NCBI GenBank assembly: GCA_028683685.1
Contig: JAQUHH010000098.1
Span: 1-8,031 of the forward strand
Direction: 5' to 3'
Length of the DNA: 8,031 nucleotides
From: Bacteroidales bacterium
GTDB lineage: Bacteria; Bacteroidota; Bacteroidia; Bacteroidales; WCHB1-69
The notes beneath the pieces were generated by a model. It worked only from the letters and a program-made list of their open reading frames with translations, was not told where the DNA came from and searched no databases. Positions 1 through 6,738 of the stretch are shown here, piece after piece. Position 1 is the stretch's first letter. The number at the start of each line of letters is the position of its first letter. The position numbers were made by a program, and so were the translations under genes.

Positions 1-2195
1 GTACTATGCGTTAAATAAGAAACGCTTAAATCTAAACGGTGATATGGCGGCAACCTAAACGCATTTTTATCACTGTATTCGGTGATGACATTTCCAGAAA
101 GGAAATATCGTCCAATCGGAATTGTCATCGTATTTCCTGTAGCATAAACCCATACAGCAGAAGCACTTAGCCTTTTGTTTATTTGATAGGTTCCCACCAA
201 AGAAACATCGTGTCGGCGGTCGTATTTTGCCCAGTATTTTTTTCCATTGTTAATATCTGGAAACTGACGCTCCGTCCACGACAAAGTGTAACCAATCCAA
301 CCTGTTAGTTTTCCTTTTGATTTTTTCACAAACAATTCACCACCATACGACCAGCCGTCGCCAAAAGTGTAGTTATTATCCGGATTGTTATTAATGTCAT
401 CAATGGGTGAAACTCCTTCTTTATATTCCAACAAGTTTTTCATGTCTTTGTAATAGAATTCTACCGAAGTTTCGATGGCGTTATCCAGTAAGTTTTTATA
501 GTATCCAGCAGAATACTGAACTGCAAATTGAGGTTTTACGATGCTCGTACTCGGAAACCACAAATCCGTTGGCAAAGAAATAGAACTCAAAGCCACTTGA
601 TGAATATACTGATAATTGTGTGTATATGAAGCCTTTATGGAAGAAGTTTTGCTAAGTGTGTATCTTGCAGAAAAACGAGGCTCTAAATTATTATAGGTCG
701 CAATGGGTTCCAGGGCTTTGTACGAAATCGTCTCTTTTACTCTTCCAATATTATCCAAAATAAAACGGTCGAAAGGACCAATATGCTGATATAAAGTATA
801 CCTCAGACCCGCATTTATTTTTATTCTTTCAAACAAATCAAACTCATCATTCACATACAAAGACAATTCGTGAGAATGTATTTTTTTGGGTGCCTCCAAA
901 TCGAAATCTAAATCTTCGGCATTTACATCTACCGTTGATGGGGTGAAAATATGGTACATATAATTGGCTCCAAATCGAAAAACATGAGAAGAGGAAGACA
1001 AATAGGTGAAATCGCTTTTTAAATTGGCATCTCTAACCCCTGAAAACAAAGAAAAATCATACACATTTTGAGTCATTCCAAATTTAAAATAATAATCGCT
1101 AAACACCGCAGACGTATTCATAAACATTTTGCTATTGATAATGCGATTCCATCTTAACGAACCTGTTGCATTTCCCCACCAGAATTTATTTCTAAAGTCG
1201 GCATCTGCACTTCTAAAACCATAAATATCACGTCCAAAATAGCCACTGGCAAAAATCCGGTCTTTCGGACTAATCACATAATTTACTTTGGCATTTAAAT
1301 CATAAAAATAGAAATCAGATTTTTTCAAAGGCGAGGTGCTTTTCAAAAAAGGTTGAGCCAAAATATCGATGTAGGTTCGTCTTCCCGAAACAATAAAAGA
1401 AGCGGTATCTTTTTTAATGGGTCCTTGGATGGTTAATTTTGAAAAGATAAGTCCTACTCCACCCTCGGCCTGATATCTTCTCATATTTCCTTCTTTCATA
1501 TAAATATCCAGAACAGAAGCCACTCGTCCCCCATAATAAGCGGGCATTCCAGCTTTTGTCAACTCCACTGATTTTATTGCATCGGCATTAAAAACAGAAA
1601 AGAAACCAAACAAATGAGCCGCATTATACACCGTTGCTTCGTCCAACAGCACCAAATTCTGGTCAGGACCGCCGCCTCTCACATAAAAGCCCACATTTCC
1701 TTCTCCCGCACTTTGAACCCCGGGCAAAAGCTGAATGGACTTTATCACATCCACTTCTCCGAAAAATGCAGGCAAAGCCTTGATGGCTTCAATGGGAATA
1801 TCAACTTTTCCCATATCTGTACTCTGAATGTTTTTATCCGCTCTTTCACCGGTAATCACCACTTCATCCGTCATCATCATCCGAGGAACCAATTCAACAT
1901 CAATCGTCAAATTTTCATTTAAATTTAAAGTATCCGTATAATCTTGATACCCCACAAAAGAGACTACAAATGAATAATTTCCAGGTTCCAATGAAAGAGA
2001 ATAAAAACCATAATGATTGGACGTAACACCCTTCATGGTTTCTCTCGTAAAAATATTGGTACCAATTAAAGTCTCCCCCGTTTCTGCATCTTTTACAGTT
2101 CCGCTAATAGTAAACTTTCGTTGTGCTTGCAAAGAAAAACTTGCAATATTTAAAGCCACTAATAATATCAACCACAATAAACTCCATATCCTCAT
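1..2195 (-). CDS. TonB-dependent outer-membrane receptor, 3'-truncated by the window edge
   Basis: The minus strand reads open from an ATG at 2195 to position 1 (about 731 codons, no stop), so the C-terminus lies outside the window. Residues 1-24 look like a signal peptide: Arg near the start, a Leu-rich core, and probable cleavage after LQA. Residues 28-103 match a CarboxypepD_reg-like beta-sandwich (SGTVKDAETGETLIGTNIF, then GYQDY). Residues about 130-235 are the plug, with LPGVQSAGEG, YVRGGGPDQNLVLLDEA (residues 171-187) and AAHLFGFFSVFN. The rest alternates aromatic and polar strands as in a 22-strand barrel, and LPPYHRLDLSVSY near the edge is typical of the last strands of these receptors. 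Such proteins import bulky ligands through the outer membrane using TonB-ExbBD energy. No SusD-like partner is visible and the substrate cannot be told. Expected complete length is roughly 800 residues. The start is supported by the signal peptide and a promoter just upstream. Confidence 0.93.
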   Translation of the reverse strand, partial: MRIWSLLWLILLVALNIASFSLQAQRKFTISGTVKDAETGETLIGTNIFTRETMKGVTSNHYGFYSLSLEPGNYSFVVSFVGYQDYTDTLNLNENLTIDVELVPRMMMTDEVVITGERADKNIQSTDMGKVDIPIEAIKALPAFFGEVDVIKSIQLLPGVQSAGEGNVGFYVRGGGPDQNLVLLDEATVYNAAHLFGFFSVFNADAIKSVELTKAGMPAYYGGRVASVLDIYMKEGNMRRYQAEGGVGLIFSKLTIQGPIKKDTASFIVSGRRTYIDILAQPFLKSTSPLKKSDFYFYDLNAKVNYVISPKDRIFASGYFGRDIYGFRSADADFRNKFWWGNATGSLRWNRIINSKMFMNTSAVFSDYYFKFGMTQNVYDFSLFSGVRDANLKSDFTYLSSSSHVFRFGANYMYHIFTPSTVDVNAEDLDFDLEAPKKIHSHELSLYVNDEFDLFERIKINAGLRYTLYQHIGPFDRFILDNIGRVKETISYKALEPIATYNNLEPRFSARYTLSKTSSIKASYTHNYQYIHQVALSSISLPTDLWFPSTSIVKPQFAVQYSAGYYKNLLDNAIETSVEFYYKDMKNLLEYKEGVSPIDDINNNPDNNYTFGDGWSYGGELFVKKSKGKLTGWIGYTLSWTERQFPDINNGKKYWAKYDRRHDVSLVGTYQINKRLSASAVWVYATGNTMTIPIGRYFLSGNVITEYSDKNAFRLPPYHRLDLSVSYLTHS

Positions 2196-2218
2196 CTTTT
2201 CTTCAATTAGAATAGTTA

Positions 2219-2248
2219 CAACAATAAAAAAAATAAAAAGTTGTCAAA
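2219..2248 (-). promoter_or_regulatory. Probable promoter of the TonB-dependent receptor
   Basis: Read on the minus strand, TTTG (2248-2245) is followed after 18 bp by TATTGTTG (2226-2219). This fits the Bacteroidota -33 TTTG / -7 TAnnTTTG pattern with one mismatch in the -7 box, and the spacing is one short of the usual 19. The start of transcription would fall near 2212, giving a leader of about 15-20 nt before the ATG at 2195. The rest of the divergent intergenic region (2196-2389) is AT-rich and shows no clear operator. Confidence 0.45.
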
Positions 2249-2368
2249 TATCACATTTATTTTTCAATTAATCATTTATTTTCGATATATCTCATTTTAT
2301 TGCTGTTAAAAATCAAAAACATAAAGCTGATTTTCGGCAAAGGAAAACAAAAGATTGAAAAAAATCAC

Positions 2369-2376
2369 TATTTTCG
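2369..2376 (+). promoter_or_regulatory. Possible -7 element for the mlaE-mlaF-CvpA operon
   Basis: TATTTTCG matches the Bacteroidota -7 consensus TAnnTTTG at 7 of 8 positions and sits 13 bp before the mlaE ATG, so the leader would be very short. No -33 TTG is found at the usual spacing of about 19 bp; the nearest TTG (2355-2357) is only 11 bp away. The call is therefore weak. Confidence 0.3.
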
Positions 2377-2389
2377 CAAAAAAAATTAG

Positions 2390-3130
2390 ATGAAATACAT
2401 TAATAATATAGGAGCATATTGGTTGCTGATGATGAAGGTCTTCAAGAAGCCAGTTAAACCTGATGTGTTCCGCAAACAACTTTGGGTTGAAATGGAAAGT
2501 CTTGGATATGAATCCATTGGCTTTGTTGTTTTAATCTCTGTTTTCATGGGTGCAGTGGTTACCATTCAAACTGCATTCCAAATTGACGGTCCTTTAGTTC
2601 CTAATTGGACGGTCGGTTTTACGGTAAGACAATCGGTTATTCTAGAATTTTCACCCACCATTATCAGTCTCTTTTTAGCAGGCAAAGTGGGTTCCAGAAT
2701 TGCTTCCGAAATTGGCACTATGAAAGTGACCGAACAGATTGATGCACTTGAAGTGATGGGGATAAATTCGGCATCGCATTTAATTCTTCCCAAAATTGTA
2801 GCCTTTATGCTTATCAATCCAGTATTGATTATTTTTAGCATGTTTACTTCAATTCTAGGAGGATGGGTTGCTGGCGTTGGTTCGGATATGGTTAGTTCAA
2901 ATGATTATATTGAAGGAATTATGATATTTTTCAACCCATACGACATCACCTATGCAATGATTAAAACAGTCATTTTTGCCTTTATAATCACTACCGTTTC
3001 TGGTTATTACGGATATAAAACCACGGGTGGAGCTTTAGAAGTTGGACGATCCAGCACAAATGCTGTAGTTTATAGCAGCATCGTAATGCTCTTTTTCAAC
3101 ATGATTCTTACACAAATTCTACTCACATGA
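2390..3130 (+). CDS. mlaE: MlaE-family lipid ABC transporter permease
   Basis: A 246-residue integral inner-membrane protein of the MlaE/YrbE (DUF140) family, the usual length for the family. Hydrophobic segments lie near residues 43-65, 83-98, 131-163, 188-207 and 226-245. The family signature is clear at residues 98-124 (GKVGSRIASEIGTM, then TEQIDALEVMGI); it packs against the ATPase. In proteobacteria MlaE forms the membrane core of the MlaFEDB complex, which moves phospholipids between inner and outer membrane and keeps outer-leaflet asymmetry. The same role is inferred here. Its last four bases overlap the ATG of the ATPase gene, so the two are translationally coupled and very likely form one transporter. 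The MCE substrate-binding subunit (MlaD) is not encoded nearby. Confidence 0.93.
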   Translation: MKYINNIGAYWLLMMKVFKKPVKPDVFRKQLWVEMESLGYESIGFVVLISVFMGAVVTIQTAFQIDGPLVPNWTVGFTVRQSVILEFSPTIISLFLAGKVGSRIASEIGTMKVTEQIDALEVMGINSASHLILPKIVAFMLINPVLIIFSMFTSILGGWVAGVGSDMVSSNDYIEGIMIFFNPYDITYAMIKTVIFAFIITTVSGYYGYKTTGGALEVGRSSTNAVVYSSIVMLFFNMILTQILLT

Positions 3131-3876
3131 TAGAGATAAAAAATATTTATAAATCATTTGACGGCATTCCGGTTTTAAAAGACATCAACTTGACATTGTA
3201 TGAAGGTCAAAACAACCTCATTATTGGACAAAGTGGTTCTGGGAAAACAGTTTTGATGAAATGTTTAGTAGGTCTACATCTAGCCGATTCTGGTCAAATA
3301 TTATACGATGGAAGAAATTTTGCAAACATGACCGAAAATGAAAGAAAAAATATTCGGAAAGAAATTGGAATGCTTTTTCAAGGTTCTGCTTTGTTTGATT
3401 CGATGAGTGTTGAAGAAAATGTTAGATTTCCTCTAGATATCTTCACAAATATGACAAAAGAGGAAAAACTGGAACGAACGAACTTCTGTTTAAAAAGAGT
3501 TGATATTATTGATAAAAATAGTTTATTCCCTTCCGAAATCAGTGGGGGTATGAAAAAAAGAGTCGCCATTGCCCGAGCTATTTCATTGCACCCAAAATAT
3601 TTATTTTGCGACGAACCCAACTCTGGTTTAGACCCCAAAACATCTATTTTAATTGATCAACTTATTTCTGAAATTACTCATGAATATAATATTACAACAA
3701 TTATTAATACGCATGATATGAACTCCGTTTTGGAAATTGGAGACCATATATCCTATATTCACCACGGAGAATTATGGTGGAATGGCACAAAAGATGAAAT
3801 ATTAGATACCGACAATAACGAATTAAACGAATTTGTTTATGCCTCTAAACTAACCCGAAAAATTAAACAAAAATAA
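3127..3876 (+). CDS. mlaF: MlaF-family ABC transporter ATP-binding protein
   Basis: A 249-residue ABC ATPase with every catalytic motif intact: Walker A GQSGSGKT (residues 34-41), Q-loop in MLFQGSALF (Gln85), signature ISGGM (138-142), Walker B YLFCDEP (158-164, catalytic Glu163), D-loop SGLD (166-169) and H-loop His196 in NTHDM. The LFQGSALFDSMSV segment and the SGGM form of the signature are typical of the MlaF/Ttg2A subfamily. It should sit on the cytoplasmic face and power the MlaE permease encoded immediately upstream (ATGA overlap at 3127-3130). Lipid transport is inferred from family and partner. The gene is followed after 6 bp by a CvpA-family gene instead of mlaD. Confidence 0.94.
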   Translation: MIEIKNIYKSFDGIPVLKDINLTLYEGQNNLIIGQSGSGKTVLMKCLVGLHLADSGQILYDGRNFANMTENERKNIRKEIGMLFQGSALFDSMSVEENVRFPLDIFTNMTKEEKLERTNFCLKRVDIIDKNSLFPSEISGGMKKRVAIARAISLHPKYLFCDEPNSGLDPKTSILIDQLISEITHEYNITTIINTHDMNSVLEIGDHISYIHHGELWWNGTKDEILDTDNNELNEFVYASKLTRKIKQK

Positions 3877-3882
3877 ATCAGC

Positions 3883-4422
3883 ATGAATTTTTTGGACTTT
3901 CTTATCATCATCCCTATTGTTTGGTTTGCTTACAAAGGATTTTCCAAAGGATTGGTTTTTGGTATTGCAAGCCTCGTAGCTCTCGTTTTAGGAACATGGG
4001 TCGCTATCAATTTCTCAAATATGCTGGGAAACTATATTGATATGGAAGGTCCTTATGTTGACATTATTTTCTTTATTCTCACTTTTGCAGGAGTGCTTTT
4101 TGCCGTTTTTATTGCTGCAAAAGCCATCGAAAAAGCAGTTTGCATTACCATTTCAGAAACTGCAAATAAGCTTTTGGGAGCTCTATTTGGAGCTTTTAAA
4201 GTGGCATTCATTCTGAGTGTAATTTTTAAATTTATTCTTTCTTTCGATTATCATGAAATGTTTATAAAAGCAGAAGTGAAAAAAAATTCCAAGCTTCTTC
4301 CCTTCATTCAACCCATTGCTCCGACAGTCTTACCAACTTTTAGAAATGCCATCGACAATATTCACTCTAAAAAAAATGATAAACCTGAAACAGAGTCGGA
4401 AGAACTTGAAGAAAAAGATTAG
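3883..4422 (+). CDS. CvpA-family inner-membrane protein
   Basis: A 179-residue protein opening with FLDFLIIIPIVWFAYKGFSK, the characteristic N-terminus of the CvpA family (hydrophobic segment, then a GxxKG turn). Four membrane segments are visible at about residues 4-20, 24-45, 60-83 and 104-123. A soluble tail follows, ending in a charged, Glu-rich stretch (KPETESEELEEKD). CvpA was named for its need in colicin V production in E. coli; in other bacteria it is linked to envelope integrity and bile or antimicrobial tolerance, and its molecular activity is unsettled. It begins 6 bp after mlaF, so it is very probably co-transcribed with the lipid transporter, which hints at a shared envelope role (inference). 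Confidence 0.85.
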   Translation: MNFLDFLIIIPIVWFAYKGFSKGLVFGIASLVALVLGTWVAINFSNMLGNYIDMEGPYVDIIFFILTFAGVLFAVFIAAKAIEKAVCITISETANKLLGALFGAFKVAFILSVIFKFILSFDYHEMFIKAEVKKNSKLLPFIQPIAPTVLPTFRNAIDNIHSKKNDKPETESEELEEKD

Positions 4423-4454
4423 AAATGGATGAACAAAGTTTACATTACAAAAAG

Positions 4455-4475
4455 TCTTTAGAATACTTCTAAAGA
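4455..4475. repeat. Perfect 9-bp inverted repeat between the CvpA gene and bcp
   Basis: TCTTTAGAA and TTCTAAAGA are exact reverse complements separated by TAC. The hairpin lies 32 bp after the CvpA stop. On the plus strand it is followed by an A-run, not a T-run, so it is not a standard intrinsic terminator for the upstream operon. It could be a weak terminator, an RNA-processing or stability element, or an operator for bcp-recA. The rest of the 4423-4544 gap is AT-rich; no convincing promoter for bcp was found. Confidence 0.4.
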
Positions 4476-4544
4476 AAAATAATTATTAAAATCATTAAAC
4501 AATTTGCTGAACAAATCAGTTTATTGTGAAAACAAAAACAAAAC

Positions 4545-5018
4545 ATGGATACATTAGAAATTGGAGATATTGCTCCAGCATTTGAAGGAAAAGACCAAAA
4601 TGGCAATATTGTTAAATTATCATCTTATATAGGCAAAAAAACAATTTTGTTTTTTTATCCAAAAGACAGTACACCAGGGTGTACAACCGAAGCATGTAAT
4701 TTGCGCGACCACTATGTACTATTGCAAACCAAAGGATTTGAGATTATAGGCATTAGCGTAGATTCTGAAAAATCGCATCTAAAATTTATTGAAAAGAACA
4801 AACTTCCATTCCCACTCATTGCAGATACCGAAAAAGAAATTGTTTCAAAATATGAAGTTTGGGGAGAGAAGAAATTTATGGGACGCACCTATCTTGGAAC
4901 AAAAAGAACTACTTTTGTAGTGGATGAAAATGGGAAAATTGATAAAATTTTCGACAAAGTTGACACTAAAAACCATGCAAAACAAATATTAACATCATAT
5001 AAAAAAACCCATGAGTAA
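4545..5018 (+). CDS. bcp: Thioredoxin-dependent thiol peroxidase (Bcp / PrxQ peroxiredoxin)
   Basis: A 157-residue peroxiredoxin of the BCP/PrxQ class, at the family's normal length. The thioredoxin-fold core holds FFYPKDSTPGCTTEAC, where Cys46 is the peroxidatic cysteine (in TPGC) and Cys51 the resolving cysteine five residues later, as in atypical 2-Cys enzymes. Arg121 in TKRTTFVVD fits the conserved active-site arginine. The enzyme reduces hydrogen and organic peroxides to water or alcohols in the cytoplasm and is recycled by thioredoxin. Its last codons overlap the recA start by 8 bp (5011-5018), so the two are co-transcribed. This pairs peroxide defence with DNA repair. Confidence 0.95.
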   Translation: MDTLEIGDIAPAFEGKDQNGNIVKLSSYIGKKTILFFYPKDSTPGCTTEACNLRDHYVLLQTKGFEIIGISVDSEKSHLKFIEKNKLPFPLIADTEKEIVSKYEVWGEKKFMGRTYLGTKRTTFVVDENGKIDKIFDKVDTKNHAKQILTSYKKTHE

Positions 5019-6012
5019 AGAGAACAACATTCAACAAGAAAAATTAAAAGCCTTACAGTTAACCCTTGATAAGCTAGATAAAACGTACGGAAAAGGTTCG
5101 GTTATGAAACTTGGTGATGCTCCCGTTGAAAATATGGAGTTCATTTCATCTGGTTCATTGAGTTTGGATGCTGCCTTAGGCATTGGGGGATTCCCAAAAG
5201 GCAGAGTAGTAGAAATCTACGGACCTGAATCATCAGGAAAAACGACTTTGGCCATTCACGCCATTGCAGAAGCCCAAAAAAACGGAGGTATTGCAGCATT
5301 TATTGATGCAGAACATGCATTTGACCGTTTTTATGCAGAGAAACTAGGCGTTGACGTAGAAAATCTTTTGGTTTCGCAACCCGACAACGGCGAGCAAGCC
5401 CTAGAAATTACAGAAAATCTAATTCGCTCCGGTGCCATTGACATTATTGTTATCGACTCCGTAGCAGCTCTAACTCCAAAAAGTGAAATAGAAGGCGAAA
5501 TGGGAGATTCAAAAATGGGACTTCAAGCTCGTTTGATGTCACAAGCTCTTCGTAAACTCACCGGTACCATTAGCAAAACGGGATGTTGTTGCATTTTCAT
5601 CAACCAATTGCGTGAAAAAATTGGGGTAATGTTTGGTAATCCCGAAACAACAACAGGCGGTAACGCTCTTAAATTCTACGCATCCGTGCGTTTAGACATT
5701 AGAAGAATCAGTCAAATTAAAGACGGTGAAAACATTGTTGGAAACCGCGTTAAAGTGAAGGTGATTAAAAACAAAATTGCTCCTCCATTCAGAGTTGCAG
5801 AATTCGACCTGATGTATGGACAAGGAATCTCGAAAATTGGTGAAATTATCGACATCGGTGTTGAGAAAAACATCATCAAAAAAAGTGGCTCTTGGTTCTC
5901 ATACGGAGAAGTTAAATTGGGCCAAGGCAGAGATTCAGTAAAACAAATCCTAACCGACAATCCAGAACTTTTTAGTGAGTTGGAAGAAAAAATCAAAGTC
6001 GAACTTAAGTGA
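5011..6012 (+). CDS. recA: Recombinase RecA
   Basis: A 333-residue RecA carrying all core motifs: Walker A GPESSGKT (residues 71-78), catalytic Glu101 in IDAEHA, Walker B IIVIDS (145-150), loop L1 around EGEMGDSKMG (161-170), Gln199 in INQLREK, and loop L2 with MFGNPETTTGG (207-217), followed by NALKFYASVRLDIRR. It binds single-stranded DNA, performs ATP-dependent strand exchange and activates the SOS response. It is shorter than the E. coli protein (about 350 residues) because the acidic C-terminal tail is reduced; it ends KIKVELK. Three consecutive cysteines (192-194) sit in the strand before Gln199. The ATG at 5011 gives the usual N-terminus and lies inside the bcp reading frame, so expression probably depends on the bcp transcript. 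No LexA-type operator was recognised. Confidence 0.98.
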   Translation: MSKENNIQQEKLKALQLTLDKLDKTYGKGSVMKLGDAPVENMEFISSGSLSLDAALGIGGFPKGRVVEIYGPESSGKTTLAIHAIAEAQKNGGIAAFIDAEHAFDRFYAEKLGVDVENLLVSQPDNGEQALEITENLIRSGAIDIIVIDSVAALTPKSEIEGEMGDSKMGLQARLMSQALRKLTGTISKTGCCCIFINQLREKIGVMFGNPETTTGGNALKFYASVRLDIRRISQIKDGENIVGNRVKVKVIKNKIAPPFRVAEFDLMYGQGISKIGEIIDIGVEKNIIKKSGSWFSYGEVKLGQGRDSVKQILTDNPELFSELEEKIKVELK

Positions 6013-6022
6013 TAAAAAACTT

Positions 6023-6072
6023 TATTTCAAATCAAAAAAAGGAGCAATTGCTCCTTTTTTTGATTTGAAATA
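6023..6072 (+). terminator. recA intrinsic terminator, a 50-bp perfect palindrome (bidirectional)
   Basis: Every base from 6023 to 6047 pairs with 6048 to 6072. The GC-rich heart is GGAGCAATTGCTCC (6041-6054), flanked by A7 on the left and T7 on the right, then by further complementary arms (TATTTCAAATC / GATTTGAAATA). Read on the plus strand, this is a strong hairpin followed by a T-run 10 bp after the recA stop. Symmetry makes it work equally for minus-strand transcripts arriving from the right. Confidence 0.92.
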
Positions 6073-6434
6073 GAATAGACAACAAATGGAGAAGATCGAA
6101 TGTAATCGCTAAAACTGCTACTGTCTTCAAAAAAATCGAAATTTAATTTCTACATTCGGAGAACTTAGAAATTAAAGCTGTGCTTCCCGTTTACCCACGA
6201 TTTTTTGGGGATTGGTAGCAAAGATGTTGGAAGGACTAATTATTTTATGTCGTTGCTTTGCCTACACTTTTTAGAGTCCTATTATATTGCTTTTAAGTAA
6301 GGATTTCTATCAGTATTTGGCAACTTAATTTAGCTAAACAAGTCCCGAAATTAATAAATTTCACAAATAAACCAATGCCCATTGTGAAAATAAATTAGGA
6401 TTTATTAAAATATAATTTTGTCCGACTATTTAGG
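6073..6434. other. Non-coding interval between recA and the accessory region
   Basis: No ORF of convincing length or composition is present on either strand. The longest item of note is a 29-codon minus-strand frame (6382-6293) without recognisable similarity. The interval contains several inverted repeats: 6130-6138 with 6198-6206, 6142-6151 with 6167-6176, GTAGCAAAG (6215-6223) with CTTTGCCTAC (6256-6265, one bulge), and TTTCACAA (6359-6366) with TTGTGAAA (6382-6389). It lies directly downstream of a minus-strand promoter, so it could be transcribed as an untranslated RNA. It could equally be a decayed gene remnant. Confidence 0.4.
6130..6206 (-). repeat. Nested inverted repeats, possible minus-strand terminator or structured RNA end
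   Basis: AAAAAATCG (6130-6138) is the exact reverse complement of CGATTTTTT (6198-6206). Inside it, TTTAATTTCT (6142-6151) exactly complements AGAAATTAAA (6167-6176) across a 15-nt loop. On the minus strand the structure ends in CGATTTTTTT, which resembles a weak intrinsic terminator. In addition CGAATGTA (6097-6104) complements TACATTCG (6151-6158) inside that loop. AT-rich arms make chance matches possible. Confidence 0.3.
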
Positions 6435-6458
6435 GGGCTAAAACATGTTTTACAGCCC
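6435..6458 (-). repeat. Inverted repeat at the start of the promoter-copy-1 transcript
   Basis: On the plus strand GGGCT-AAAAC (6435-6444) pairs with GTTTT (6447-6451) and AGCCC (6454-6458), with a two-base loop (AT) and a two-base bulge (AC). Read on the minus strand, it begins at the last base of the -7 box and continues into the initially transcribed region, so the RNA made from promoter copy 1 could begin with this hairpin. Promoter copy 2 shares only the first arm (GGGCTGTAAAACA), so the hairpin is specific to copy 1. Confidence 0.4.
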
Positions 6459-6498
6459 AAATATATAAAACATTTTACAAATAGCAATAGAAAAAAAA
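6446..6498 (-). repeat. Direct repeat, promoter module copy 1 (downstream of the DUF1016 gene)
   Basis: Positions 6446-6469 are identical, base for base (24 bp), to 7913-7936. Similarity continues with substitutions to 6498: a shared GCAAT block, then a G next to an A8 run, with one extra base in this copy. Both copies have the same orientation. They lie either side of the DUF1016 gene, with starts 1467 bp apart. The shared part spans an A/T tract, a -33 box, a -7 box and about 13 bp beyond the -7 box. Confidence 0.85.
6458..6487 (-). promoter_or_regulatory. Orphan Bacteroidota-type promoter (copy 1)
   Basis: On the minus strand TTG (6487-6485, in ATTGC) and TATATTTG (6465-6458) are separated by exactly 19 bp, a full match to the -33 / -7 pattern of the Bacteroidota primary sigma factor. 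A T8 tract lies immediately upstream of the -33 box. It points left, away from the DUF1016 gene and toward the recA terminator, where no gene is recognised. Confidence 0.6.
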
Positions 6499-6518
6499 TG
6501 TTTTTTGGGAAAACATTT
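6491..6518 (-). terminator. Possible weak terminator for the DUF1016 transcript
   Basis: On the minus strand AAATGTTTT and AAAACATTT (plus-strand 6510-6518 and 6496-6504) form a 9-bp stem with a 5-nt loop, run directly into T8 (6498-6491), and lie about 220 bp after the DUF1016 stop. The stem has a single G-C pair, so termination would be weak. The same T8 tract is kept in promoter copy 2 without this hairpin, so the T-run may belong to the promoter instead. Confidence 0.3.
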
Positions 6519-6738
6519 AACATTTGATTGGAACACAATCTATTAATTATTGTAAAAGAAAAAAACAATGCATAGGGCAATTTAACGAGCACGTGTATAA
6601 TTAGTTTGAGATTTGGAGGCTATTTTACTGTCAATAGGTACAAACTTTTAAGCGGAAAACCTTTCAATTTTCTAAAAGCACGCCTGTTTTGCAAAACTAT
6701 TATCAGTTCATTGCTAACAATTTAATATTTGATAAGGT
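6519..6738. other. 3' region of the DUF1016 gene, no gene seen
   Basis: This 220-bp AT-rich stretch between the DUF1016 stop and promoter copy 1 has no supported ORF. It contains a 12-bp perfect palindrome GTTTTGCAAAAC (6686-6697) and a TTATCA/TGATAA pair, none followed by a T-run convincing enough to call a terminator. Confidence 0.35.

Noticed and set aside
1614..1922. Plus-strand ORF of 102 codons
   Set aside because: It lies wholly antisense to the plug region of the TonB-dependent receptor, whose frame has clear domain motifs.
2017..2271. Plus-strand ORF of 84 codons
   Set aside because: It is antisense to the receptor's signal peptide and N-terminal domain and runs into the divergent promoter region; composition is not protein-like.
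6395..6592. Minus-strand ORF of 65 codons
   Set aside because: It runs across promoter copy 1 and the inverted repeats, is rich in Phe/Leu/Asn as expected of AT-rich non-coding DNA, and shows no recognisable domain.
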